Assembly: GCA_003535475.1 (NCBI GenBank)
Contig: DOHC01000029.1
Coordinates: forward strand, 1 to 13,228
Direction: 5' to 3'
DNA length: 13,228 bases
From: Nitrospiraceae bacterium
GTDB taxonomy: Bacteria; Nitrospirota; Thermodesulfovibrionia; Thermodesulfovibrionales; UBA1546
Positions 6,581 through 13,228 of this stretch are shown piece after piece. How positions within the stretch are numbered: the stretch's first letter is position 1; each line of letters begins with the position of its first letter. The translations under genes were made by a program, and so were the position numbers. The notes beneath the pieces were generated by a model. That model worked only from the letters and a program-made list of their open reading frames with translations. It searched no databases and was not told the origin of the DNA.

Positions 6581-7785
6581 TGTCTCAGCACCTCTGCAAA
6601 GACATTTTCCACATCATTGACATATTTCTCAACAGGGAAGTTTCTGATTATCCGTTCCTTAGCCTTTTCTCCCATCCTCTCTCTCAGTGTAGGGTTCTCT
6701 ATCAGTCTGAGGATCGCACCGGCAATTGCATCTGTTTTTCCAACCGGCACTAAAAAACCGGTTTCCCCGTCAGCAACAAGTTCTGACGGCCCTGTAATGT
6801 CTGAGGCAATGACAGGTTTTCCCATTAACATTGCTTCAAGAATAACTCTTGGCAGCCCCTCTTTCTCTGATGGCATTACAAAAATATCCAATGCGTTTAT
6901 ATACGAGATTGCATCTGATTGAAAATCAGTAAATATAATTCTACTGTCAAGGTTTCTTTCTTTTACTTTAGTCATTAGGTTTTCTTTTTCCGGGCCTTTT
7001 CCGATAACCATGCATTTAACGGGATGTTCCCTCCTATTCTCAACCATAGCGATAGCCCCTATCAAATCTCTGATTCTTTTTCTTTTAATGAGAGAGCCGA
7101 CAGCCCCTATTAAAATGTCTTTGTCAGATATTCCCCACATTTTTCTTATGTCCTGACGCGATGCATTAGGGACTATTTCAATAGCTATACCATTATAAAC
7201 TACCACACATTTTGATTTATCGACACCCTGTCTGATAAAACTGTTTTTTACTCCTTCAGACACGCAAATCATTTTTTTAAGCCACAGGTTGACAGCCTTG
7301 ACTTCAAAGGAGTTAAGCGTGGTCTCAATCCGGCTGTGCTGGAGAGCAGGCACCCCGGTTATTTTAGATGCGATGATACCTTCCAAATTTGATGAAGGCT
7401 GGTTGTTCATGTAAAGCAGGTCTATCCTGAGATTTTTCAAAAGTTCTGAAATTTTTTCTGCATTTCGTTTAATTCTGAAGTGATAATTAATAAGAAATAC
7501 AGAATATCTTTTTAACTGTCTGCTGAAAAAAAATGTCAGTCTTGAAAGTTCTTTGGCTATCTTGACTATGACAGGCTGTTTTCTTTGCTCTAAAATCAAG
7601 AATTCCACTCCGAGTTTTTCAATCTCTGTCTTTATGTTGGATTCGTAGCCCTTTTTATAATTATTGTAAAACAGGGCGGTAAAATGATATTTGCTTTTGT
7701 CTATCCTTTTCAGCAGTTCAAGAAGGCTGTTTGTGCCTCCGCCCCATTCTTTGCCTGTATCAAGAATAAGAATTTTCTTTTTCAT
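6577..7785 (-). CDS. Glycosyltransferase family 4 (GT-B fold)
   Basis: 402 residues, normal length for GT4. Seen: EWGGGTNSLLEL (13-24) in the N-terminal acceptor-side domain, CVSEGVKNSF (174-183), VYNGI (196-200), the linker GAVGSLIKRKRI (228-239), and the donor-binding EKEGLPRVILEAMLMGKPVI (307-326) with the retaining GT4 E-x7-E pattern (Glu309, Glu317). Transfers a sugar from a nucleotide donor to a growing glycan in the cytoplasm; donor and acceptor cannot be read from sequence. It starts 6 nt after the methyltransferase stop with no visible Shine-Dalgarno, so it probably depends on translational coupling, and it ends in a 4-bp overlap with the next GT9 gene. A long lysine/arginine-rich segment (about 80-120) may associate with the membrane. 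Confidence 0.93.
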   Translation of the reverse strand: MKKKILILDTGKEWGGGTNSLLELLKRIDKSKYHFTALFYNNYKKGYESNIKTEIEKLGVEFLILEQRKQPVIVKIAKELSRLTFFFSRQLKRYSVFLINYHFRIKRNAEKISELLKNLRIDLLYMNNQPSSNLEGIIASKITGVPALQHSRIETTLNSFEVKAVNLWLKKMICVSEGVKNSFIRQGVDKSKCVVVYNGIAIEIVPNASRQDIRKMWGISDKDILIGAVGSLIKRKRIRDLIGAIAMVENRREHPVKCMVIGKGPEKENLMTKVKERNLDSRIIFTDFQSDAISYINALDIFVMPSEKEGLPRVILEAMLMGKPVIASDITGPSELVADGETGFLVPVGKTDAIAGAILRLIENPTLRERMGEKAKERIIRNFPVEKYVNDVENVFAEVLRH

Positions 7786-7791
7786 AGCATT

Positions 7792-8418
7792 TTAGATTTT
7801 TGCAACAGCAACAATGCCAGGGGCAAAATCAATATCCAGAAGCCTCAGCAACGGACTATATATCCAGTATCTTAATTTATCTTTAGTCTTCATATCTTTG
7901 ATCCTATATATTTTAATGTCATGAAATCCAGCTGAAATCAAAAGGCCTGTCAATTCATCATATCTATAGGGTGTTATATGCGTGCAGTCTCTCCAGAACC
8001 GTACAGGATGGCAAACATTTGGCGTGCTTATTACAACGCATCCTGACGGTTTAAGCAATTCATGAATTCTTTCAAACAATGCAGATGTATCAACGAGGGT
8101 CATATGTTCAATTACATCTAAGGCAACAATTACGTCAAACTTACGATCAATAATAGCTGCCATGTCGTAATAGTCATGCGGCAAGCTTTTATCTATATCT
8201 AAACTAAAATAAGAAACTTTTCCGGTTATGGAACGGAGATATTTTTCGAGACTTCTGTTGTTAGCTCCGATATCAAGGATGGAATCGCCATCTTTTAATA
8301 TATTGCTGATTATTTGCCTGTTACTTTTTACTATCGGTATTTTTGTTATTTGGGGCGGTAATTTAGAAGCGGCATCTCTGCCTCTACGAATTTTACTCCA
8401 ATCAATTCCATTAGCCAT
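7792..8418 (-). CDS. SAM-dependent class I methyltransferase
   Basis: 208 residues with a Rossmann methyltransferase order: motif I SILDIGANNRSLEKYL (46-61), an acidic strand end YFSLDID (70-76), FDVIVALDVIEHM (94-106) and the motif LLKPSGCVVISTPN (121-134), then the HITPYRYDELTGLL segment (147-160) common in glycan-cluster Methyltransf_11/23 proteins. The third residue of motif I is Gly as expected, but the usual CG(x)G is GANN, a modest departure. In this operon it probably methylates a sugar or lipid-linked glycan; the target is unknown. ATG at 8418 shares one base with the upstream stop (TAATG) and has GGAG 5 nt upstream. Confidence 0.88.
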   Translation of the reverse strand: MANGIDWSKIRRGRDAASKLPPQITKIPIVKSNRQIISNILKDGDSILDIGANNRSLEKYLRSITGKVSYFSLDIDKSLPHDYYDMAAIIDRKFDVIVALDVIEHMTLVDTSALFERIHELLKPSGCVVISTPNVCHPVRFWRDCTHITPYRYDELTGLLISAGFHDIKIYRIKDMKTKDKLRYWIYSPLLRLLDIDFAPGIVAVAKI

Positions 8419-9518
8419 TATTTCTCCACTGTTAAATTGTGATATGTATCTATAATGCGGTTAACTACATCATCGTAGGTATAGTTATGCCGCACATAGA
8501 GACAGCCTTCCTTGGCTATCGCTTCTCTTTCAGTAGCGTTATTAAGATAATATTTAGCCAATTTTACACAATCCTCTATGCTTTCATAGACTGCTATGTG
8601 CTTGCATGGTGTTACAACGGTCGGAATATCCCGTGAGCCATCTGTAAGCAAAAAAGCGCCTGTGGCTGGCACCTCCAATATCCTCATATTCATACCGCTG
8701 CGTTTTTTGCCTTCTCCAAATCCCCAGTTTGTAATATTCACTACGATTCTGCTTCTGTTATATAACTCTACCAGCGCGGAGCCATCAATATATTTACCCT
8801 TAACACATCTTGTTATTCTCGAATTTAAAAAATTCTTCTTTACCCATTTTCTGCCGTAGATAACAATATTGTCAGTAATGTTCAGCAATGCTTCAATGAA
8901 CTGCTGTCTCTTGGGCGACCAATTACCGACAAAACAGATATCTATCTCTTTGTTAATATTGCTCACAGGATGAAACGTGTCGGGGTCAACCGAATGATGT
9001 AGCAAACTGATGTTTGAAAATCTTTTTTGCATTGCTATATCAACACATGATGAGTTCATGAAGAAATACCAATCAAATAGATTTATTTCCTTGAGCGCTT
9101 CTTCTGTGCGTTCTTCCCTTTCTATCCACCAGCCAAAAATAGGAATATTTCTCCTGATTTCATTTAATACATCGTTCTGAAAACCGATTCCGCGGACAAT
9201 CAGAACCAGATCAGGATTGAACTGTCTATATGCTCTTCCCAGATTGAAGCTTCTATAGTTTTTATGTGAGAGATGATGATTAGAAAAAACACTTTTATCC
9301 TTTGGAATTATGCGTAAGTTATGAAGTATCTTATTGGTAGTATGTATTATATGACGATCAAACCAATGGTTCACATCCGCATAAACCATTTCCGTGGATA
9401 TACCTTTGCGGCTAAAAGCAGAAGCAAGATATTGCATGATGGGCGGCTTTGAAGAATAGACTAATAAAACTTTTTTCAGAGTTTTATCTTGATTTGAATA
9501 TTGCCTGTCTAATGACAT
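8418..9518 (-). CDS. CgeB-like glycosyltransferase (DUF3880 / Glyco_trans_1_2)
   Basis: About 366 residues from ATG 9518. The C-terminal half carries the pattern of the Glyco_trans_1_2 family (PF13524, spore maturation protein CgeB-like): VDICFVGNWSPKR, YNRSRIVVNI, then GMNMRILEVPATGAFLLTD (Glu in RILEVPA), a run of GSRDIP, and KLAKYYLNNATEREAIAKEG. The N-terminal half (VLLVYSSKPPIMQYLASAF, later RGIGFQ) resembles DUF3880. Such proteins are GT-B-fold transferases in surface-glycan and glycosylation clusters. I chose 9518 because GAGG lies 6 nt upstream; TTG 9533 and ATG 9530 are in frame but lack a ribosome site. The gene begins inside the 3' end of the GT9 gene before it. It is somewhat more AT-rich than its neighbours by eye, which might indicate separate acquisition. 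Confidence 0.85.
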   Translation of the reverse strand: MSLDRQYSNQDKTLKKVLLVYSSKPPIMQYLASAFSRKGISTEMVYADVNHWFDRHIIHTTNKILHNLRIIPKDKSVFSNHHLSHKNYRSFNLGRAYRQFNPDLVLIVRGIGFQNDVLNEIRRNIPIFGWWIEREERTEEALKEINLFDWYFFMNSSCVDIAMQKRFSNISLLHHSVDPDTFHPVSNINKEIDICFVGNWSPKRQQFIEALLNITDNIVIYGRKWVKKNFLNSRITRCVKGKYIDGSALVELYNRSRIVVNITNWGFGEGKKRSGMNMRILEVPATGAFLLTDGSRDIPTVVTPCKHIAVYESIEDCVKLAKYYLNNATEREAIAKEGCLYVRHNYTYDDVVNRIIDTYHNLTVEK

Positions 9519-10605
9519 CAAATACCTCATCAATACTTATATTTTCCATACAGGTTTGGTGCTTACATTTTTTGCTTGCACACGGGGCACAGGTTCTATC
9601 CTTTTTTATAATCGTATGTTTATCCATGTCGTAATAGGGCCCGGACCTGCCAGGGTCCGCTACCGCGAATAAAGCCACCACTGGCGTTCTGACTGCAACT
9701 GCAATATGCATGACCCCGGTGTCGCCGGTCACTAAAGCCTTAAATCTCTTAATCAGTGCCGGCATATAGTTTAAAGGAATTTTACCTGCTGATACAATCG
9801 CCCTTTTGCCTATTGCATCTGCAATTTTTCTGCAATGTTCATATTCCTCAGGTGAACCTGTTATTATTATCTTTAATCCAGGATACGAATTAATAAGCCT
9901 TTTGCCCAATTCGGCAAATCTGTCAGGAAACCACATCCTGCTAAGGGTGGATGCGCCTGTCTGAAAGCCGATGATTGTATCTGTCTCTCTGATTCCGCTG
10001 TTTTCCAAAAACTCATTGACAGCAGATTCCCCATCTTTTGTTAGGGGCAGTACCATCCTATTGTCCGAAATCCTGCAGTCAACTAATTCCGCCACTTTAA
10101 GCCTCTGTTCTACCCCATGGGTGAAGTCTTCCCATCGAAAAATCTGGTTCCTGTTAGACAGCAGGAATCTGTATTCACTCGTGTTTGGCACTTTTACTAT
10201 AAACCTTGCTCCTGAAAGATATGCCATTGGCGTTGCCTGAGGTTCGTTTCCGTGAAATATCAATGCGAGGTAAATTTTATGTTTGCGGAATTCCATGATG
10301 GTTTTGAAAGTTTTTTTATATCCGCCATGATAAGGAATAGTCTCATCTATGTGCGGGTTGTTTTCAAAAAGCTCCATATTTTTAATGTTAAAATGAGCAA
10401 CTATCCTTGCCTGAGGGTATCTCTCTCTGACTGCCCTGATTGCCGGTGTTGAAAGCAGTGTGTCGCCTATTGCTGTTGATGAGACAACTAAAATGTTTTT
10501 AACCGTTTCGGGATCAAAATATTTTAAATCCGCCTGCCTTCCATCAAAGAATTTCACGATCTTTAGCAGCAGAAACAGCAGGACATCAATTGGGTTGATT
10601 CTCAT
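9484..10605 (-). CDS. GT9 ADP-heptose:LPS heptosyltransferase-family protein
   Basis: 373 residues with all GT9 hallmarks: a hydrophobic N-terminal helix (7-20) that would dock on the inner membrane, LVVSSTAIGDTLLSTPAIRA (39-58; Asp48 is the family catalytic base), FQTGASTLSRMWFP (214-227, donor-phosphate region), VTGDTGVMHIAVAV (292-305; Asp295, His300) and PGRSGPYY (318-325). The Cys group 339, 342, 347, 352 near the C-terminus is typical of GT9 enzymes with CxxC endings. Predicted to add heptose or a related sugar to the LPS core. Unlike the GT9 at 5459-6580, every key residue is present. It overlaps the deacetylase gene by 4 bp (ATGA) and its tail runs 35 bp into the CgeB-like gene. No clear Shine-Dalgarno, consistent with coupled translation. 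Confidence 0.92.
   Translation of the reverse strand: MRINPIDVLLFLLLKIVKFFDGRQADLKYFDPETVKNILVVSSTAIGDTLLSTPAIRAVRERYPQARIVAHFNIKNMELFENNPHIDETIPYHGGYKKTFKTIMEFRKHKIYLALIFHGNEPQATPMAYLSGARFIVKVPNTSEYRFLLSNRNQIFRWEDFTHGVEQRLKVAELVDCRISDNRMVLPLTKDGESAVNEFLENSGIRETDTIIGFQTGASTLSRMWFPDRFAELGKRLINSYPGLKIIITGSPEEYEHCRKIADAIGKRAIVSAGKIPLNYMPALIKRFKALVTGDTGVMHIAVAVRTPVVALFAVADPGRSGPYYDMDKHTIIKKDRTCAPCASKKCKHQTCMENISIDEVFDVIRQAIFKSR
9525..9528 (-). promoter_or_regulatory. Ribosome binding site deciding the CgeB-like gene start
   Basis: GAGG, 6 nt before ATG 9518 and inside the coding sequence of the preceding GT9 gene. The alternative TTG 9533 and ATG 9530 have nothing similar upstream. Confidence 0.5.
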
Positions 10606-11402
10606 TTTTTCTTTATTTTGAGGTATAGGCTTGAAAGAATTGTGTTTGTATATATTACCATTCTTTTCTTAAACCAGGCAACGCTGTCCTTAACTATTAT
10701 CCTGTTTATTGCAAAGGGGTCAGAGCCTGCCTTAACGACTCCGTGATTTGTTGTAAATATGGCTTTATATCCGGTTTTTTTTGCAACATTTACAGACAGG
10801 TCATTATATTTGCCGTAAGGCCAACAGAAGTAGGGGCATGGGCTGCCAAGCCTTTTTTCAATAAGCTGCTGTGATTCTTTCAGTTCTTCCATGAGTTCTT
10901 TTTCAGACAGGCTGTTGCATTTAGCATGGCTTTTTGTATGCGAATAAAACTCGATCATGCCACTGTTTGACATTTCCTTAATGATTCCCCAGTTAAGTGC
11001 AACCTTATGCGATTCTCCTTTTTCTATTAACGATTTCGATTCCTCATGCGTTGGTATAGTTAGTTTTGAGTTTAGAGTTTGGAGTTCTGAGTTTTGCAAA
11101 GACGCATTTTCTGCCCTGTTTGTGATTAAGAAGACCGTTGCATTGATTTTATATTTTTTGATTACTGGAAAGGCATATATATAATTATCAAGCCAGCCGT
11201 CGTCAAAGGTGATAACTACAGCTTTCTGAGGCAAAGTCAATGCGCCGTTTATGTAAGAAATGAGTTCGTCTATCTTTAGCGTCCTGTAGCCTGCCTTATG
11301 CAAGTACTCCATCTGACCTTCAAAGACCGCCGGAGTTATAGTGACCATATCGCCTTTATGTGGGTTGATATGATGGTACATTAAAACCGGAACTGGTCTC
11401 AT
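10602..11402 (-). CDS. Polysaccharide deacetylase (NodB homology domain, CE4)
   Basis: 266 residues. CE4 motifs: VPVLMYHHI (4-12), VITFDDGW (63-70; Asp67/Asp68 as base and metal ligand), SHTKSH (154-159; metal-binding His155 and His159) and FCWPYGKYN (192-200). Metal-dependent removal of N- or O-acetyl from a glycan or lipid-linked sugar is predicted. There is no signal peptide, so it should act in the cytoplasm, like deacetylases for lipid-linked intermediates. Residues 103-115 (LQNSELQTLNSKL region) are encoded by five 7-bp repeats at 11060-11094 and lie in the loop between TFDDG and the His motif, so they are probably an insertion that leaves the core intact. ATG at 11402 overlaps the upstream stop (ATGA), with AAAGGA upstream. 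Confidence 0.92.
   Translation of the reverse strand: MRPVPVLMYHHINPHKGDMVTITPAVFEGQMEYLHKAGYRTLKIDELISYINGALTLPQKAVVITFDDGWLDNYIYAFPVIKKYKINATVFLITNRAENASLQNSELQTLNSKLTIPTHEESKSLIEKGESHKVALNWGIIKEMSNSGMIEFYSHTKSHAKCNSLSEKELMEELKESQQLIEKRLGSPCPYFCWPYGKYNDLSVNVAKKTGYKAIFTTNHGVVKAGSDPFAINRIIVKDSVAWFKKRMVIYTNTILSSLYLKIKKK
11060..11094. repeat. Five tandem 7-bp units inside the deacetylase gene
   Basis: On the plus strand the units are TTAGTTT, TGAGTTT, AGAGTTT, GGAGTTC, TGAGTTT (35 bp). The two other heptad elements here, both beside glnB, have the same period but different unit sequences. Read in the gene it encodes residues 103-115, a Ser/Asn/Leu/Gln-rich loop without stop codons. Confidence 0.75.
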
Positions 11403-12496
11403 TGAGTTCTGTCCTTTATAAGGGACAGATAAATGGCATACATCCTTTCACACATTTTCTCTACCGTATAATCCTTTTCCACTATCTTTCTTCCTTCCGT
11501 CCCCATTAATCTTGCTGCCTCTCTATCTTTAAGCATTTTTATAATTGCTTCTGCAAGAGCAAGAGGATTATCAGGTTCTACAAGGTAGCCGTTTACGCCA
11601 TTTTTAATCACTTCACTGACACCGCCTACATCTGCTCCTATTACCGGTTTGCCCATTGCCATTGCCTCTATAAACGATGTCCCGAGCGCCTCCTGAAGTG
11701 TTGGCAGCGCAAAAATGTCAATGGATTTCAATATTTCCGGGATGTCCTTTCTCAATCCGAGCATGAAGACTTTTTCGGATAATCCTGATGCCTTTATCTT
11801 ATTTAAAATATTATCCCTTTGCGGTCCATCTCCTGCAAATACAAAAACAGCATCCGGTATTTCTTTGAGGACTAACGGCATGGCATCAAGGATGATATGA
11901 TGCCCTTTCTTTCTCCTTAAAATTGCGATTGTACCTATGACAGGGACATCTTTTTGCAAACCCAGTTCCTGCCTTAAACTGTCATTAACTCTCTCAGGGT
12001 TAAATTTATCTGTATCTATACCTGTCGGTATGGCTGCTACCTTCCCTGATGCAATGTCTTTTTCTATTAAATATTGCTTTACATATTCGCTTACAGTGAC
12101 TACTTTATGTGCCAGCAGGCTGTATGTAAATTTGGATGTTATTGGAAGCGCCAGATGCCTTGTTCTGACTATTATCGGTTTTTTTCTTGAAAGCCTTCCT
12201 GCTATGCCCGCAAGGAGGCTGTCCCTTCCGCTGTGGCTGCTTATTATGTCAATGTTTTCGCTTCTTATCAGTTTAAGTATATGACTGATTGCTAAGATGT
12301 CATAACTTTTCTTCATTCTGCATGTTCTCACTTCAATGCCTTCTGCCAATGCACGTTTATTCAATCTGCTTTCAGGCTGGCACAAAATGATTACCCTTAC
12401 TCCTCTTTTTTTCAGGCCGATGCACTCCTGAAGCGTCCTGTTTTCCTGTCCTCCCCATCCTGTTGATGATTCTGTATGAAGTATGGTTAATGCCAT
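11399..12496 (-). CDS. Glycosyltransferase family 4 (GT-B fold)
   Basis: 365 residues, full GT4 length. N-terminal STGWGGQENRTL (11-22), SSHSGRDSLL (86-95), VTVSEYVK (133-140), AIPTGIDTDKF (155-165), linker TIAILRRKKGHH (189-200), FAGDGPQRD (220-228), and the donor motif EALGTSFIEAMAMGKPVIG (269-287; Glu269 and Glu277 in the E-x7-E pattern). Transfers a sugar from an activated donor with retention of configuration in characterised relatives; the donor is not predictable from sequence. The ATG is 1 bp after the methyltransferase stop and the end overlaps the deacetylase start by 4 bp. Distinct from the GT4 at 6577-7785 in both domains, so not a recent duplicate. Confidence 0.94.
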   Translation of the reverse strand: MALTILHTESSTGWGGQENRTLQECIGLKKRGVRVIILCQPESRLNKRALAEGIEVRTCRMKKSYDILAISHILKLIRSENIDIISSHSGRDSLLAGIAGRLSRKKPIIVRTRHLALPITSKFTYSLLAHKVVTVSEYVKQYLIEKDIASGKVAAIPTGIDTDKFNPERVNDSLRQELGLQKDVPVIGTIAILRRKKGHHIILDAMPLVLKEIPDAVFVFAGDGPQRDNILNKIKASGLSEKVFMLGLRKDIPEILKSIDIFALPTLQEALGTSFIEAMAMGKPVIGADVGGVSEVIKNGVNGYLVEPDNPLALAEAIIKMLKDREAARLMGTEGRKIVEKDYTVEKMCERMYAIYLSLIKDRTQ

Positions 12497-12497
12497 T

Positions 12498-13178
12498 TTA
12501 TAAGTTATTCACCTTTACACAGCTTATTACAAGCCGGCTGCCTGTAAGCAACTCTCTGGAAGCCAGCCGTTTAATCATCTCAGCCTTTTCAGTATTTCTA
12601 TTTTTATCAAAGAACACCCCGGGAAGATATAAAGTTTTTAGAAAAGGATATAGCAATAAATTTTTTAGTTTTATGTCCAGAGCGATAACATCCCTTAACT
12701 CAAAGCCGTTCTTCTTTATCAGCTCGAAAATTTCTACAAATGAGAGGGTATTGTAAATAAAATGGTCCCATTCCTTATGCTGCTTGGTTCTGAACGGTTT
12801 GAAATGCTGGAAATATCCTCTTCTCAAAAAATACAGCCGTGAAGACACTGTAAGCATATTCGGGAAACTGATTATAAGGCTGCCGCCTACCTTTAATACC
12901 CTTCTGAATTCCCTGAAAAGTTTCTCATGATTTTCTAAATATTGTAGTGATTCGGCGCAGACCACAAAGTCAAATTGTTCATTCTTGTACGGCAAAAAGT
13001 CATTCAGATCAGCATTTACAAATCGCTGCATGCTACGAGGATTGTCATATTTATCCATATAAAAGACTCGAAGTCCTGCCTTCTCAAGCGCTTCGCCAAG
13101 CCCTCCATTCCCGCAGGCGGCATCCAAAAGACGGCTGTCTTTCTTATCTTTCAGTAATTCGTATATAGCTTGATGCAT
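12498..13178 (-). CDS. SAM-dependent class I methyltransferase, first gene of the operon
   Basis: About 226 residues from ATG 13178. Motif I RLLDAACGNGGLGEAL, acidic strand end FYMDKYD, QFDFVVCAESLQYLEN (post-motif region with a family-like E-x3-YLE in place of E-H), and LKVGGSLIISFPN (motif near the fifth strand). The C-terminal half has an aromatic/basic KPFRTKQHKEWDHFIYN segment often seen in glycan-locus methyltransferases. Target unknown; a sugar or lipid-linked saccharide is inferred from neighbours. I prefer ATG 13178 because AGGTGA stands 5 nt upstream; the GTG at 13187 is in frame (three extra residues) with a poorer GAGGG at 10 nt. No gene lies between its start and the right edge. 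Confidence 0.88.
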   Translation of the reverse strand: MHQAIYELLKDKKDSRLLDAACGNGGLGEALEKAGLRVFYMDKYDNPRSMQRFVNADLNDFLPYKNEQFDFVVCAESLQYLENHEKLFREFRRVLKVGGSLIISFPNMLTVSSRLYFLRRGYFQHFKPFRTKQHKEWDHFIYNTLSFVEIFELIKKNGFELRDVIALDIKLKNLLLYPFLKTLYLPGVFFDKNRNTEKAEMIKRLASRELLTGSRLVISCVKVNNL

Positions 13179-13183
13179 GTTTT

Positions 13184-13189
13184 TCACCT
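13184..13189 (-). promoter_or_regulatory. Ribosome binding site deciding the first operon start
   Basis: AGGTGA, fully complementary to the 16S 3' end core, with 5 nt to ATG 13178. It contains the competing GTG start at 13187, so using it as a ribosome site argues against that start. Confidence 0.55.
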
Positions 13190-13206
13190 GAAAATACCCT
13201 CGTTTC

Positions 13207-13228
13207 TGTCATTCCCGCAGTTCTTAAG
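13207..13228. repeat. Half of a TGTCATTCCCGC-type dispersed palindromic repeat, cut by the window edge
   Basis: The last 22 bases begin TGTCATTCCCGC and end in TTCTTAAG. From general knowledge, repeats starting this way usually continue with a complementary GCGGGAATCC arm, which would fall just outside. It lies immediately upstream of the operon's first gene, so it may bound the transcription unit. Confidence 0.5.

Larger units (their letters stand above)
3148..13187 (-). other. Nine-gene LPS/surface-glycan operon
   Basis: Transcribed from right to left. Junctions: 1-bp gap (12497), 4-bp overlaps at 11399, 10602 and 6577, a 35-bp overlap at 9484-9518, a 1-bp overlap at 8418, a 6-bp gap at 7786-7791, and a 35-bp overlap at 5459-5493. 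No intergenic space could hold a promoter or terminator, so one transcript and coupled translation are expected. The promoter lies at or beyond the right edge. No flippase, ABC exporter or nucleotide-sugar synthesis gene is in the window. Confidence 0.85.

Overview
The window suggests a Gram-negative, LPS-making bacterium. The evidence is an O-antigen-ligase-like polymerase/ligase domain, three heptosyltransferase-family (GT9) domains and other cell-surface glycan enzymes in one operon. It is moderately AT-rich. A glnB-glnA pair with both covalent-modification tyrosines, together with repeats of the TGTCATTCCCGC type, makes me lean towards Nitrospirota (Thermodesulfovibrionia-like) or Desulfobacterota. 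That is an impression, not a proof.

Layout. (1) Positions 1-1746, minus strand: glnB followed by glnA, a nitrogen-assimilation operon. The last ~35 codons of glnA lie beyond the left edge. A long inverted repeat made of 7-bp units sits between the two genes. (2) Positions 1761-2723: a second 7-bp-unit inverted repeat upstream of glnB, a clearly dead class I glutamine amidotransferase (two internal deletions with frame changes, a nonsense codon and loss of the catalytic His), then about 500 bp of gene debris. (3) Positions 2724-3143, plus strand: a small cysteine-rich DUF1284 protein, the only convincing plus-strand gene. (4) Positions 3148-13187, minus strand: nine tightly coupled genes running right to left. 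In transcription order they are methyltransferase, GT4 glycosyltransferase, polysaccharide deacetylase, GT9, CgeB-like glycosyltransferase, methyltransferase, GT4, GT9, and a 781-residue fusion of an O-antigen-ligase-type membrane domain with a GT9 domain.

The big operon looks like a lipopolysaccharide core/outer-glycan assembly locus. Cytoplasmic GT9 and GT4 enzymes would extend the glycan, methyltransferases and a deacetylase would modify sugars or an N-acyl group, and the membrane domain of the last gene would polymerise or ligate the product at the periplasmic face. Start and stop codons overlap, or lie within 6 bp, at every junction, so translation is probably coupled throughout.

Most interesting points: the ligase-GT9 fusion; degenerate 7-bp-period repeats at three places, one of them inside the deacetylase reading frame; and the GATase pseudogene beside glnB. 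I see no CRISPR array, RNA gene, insertion sequence or defence system.
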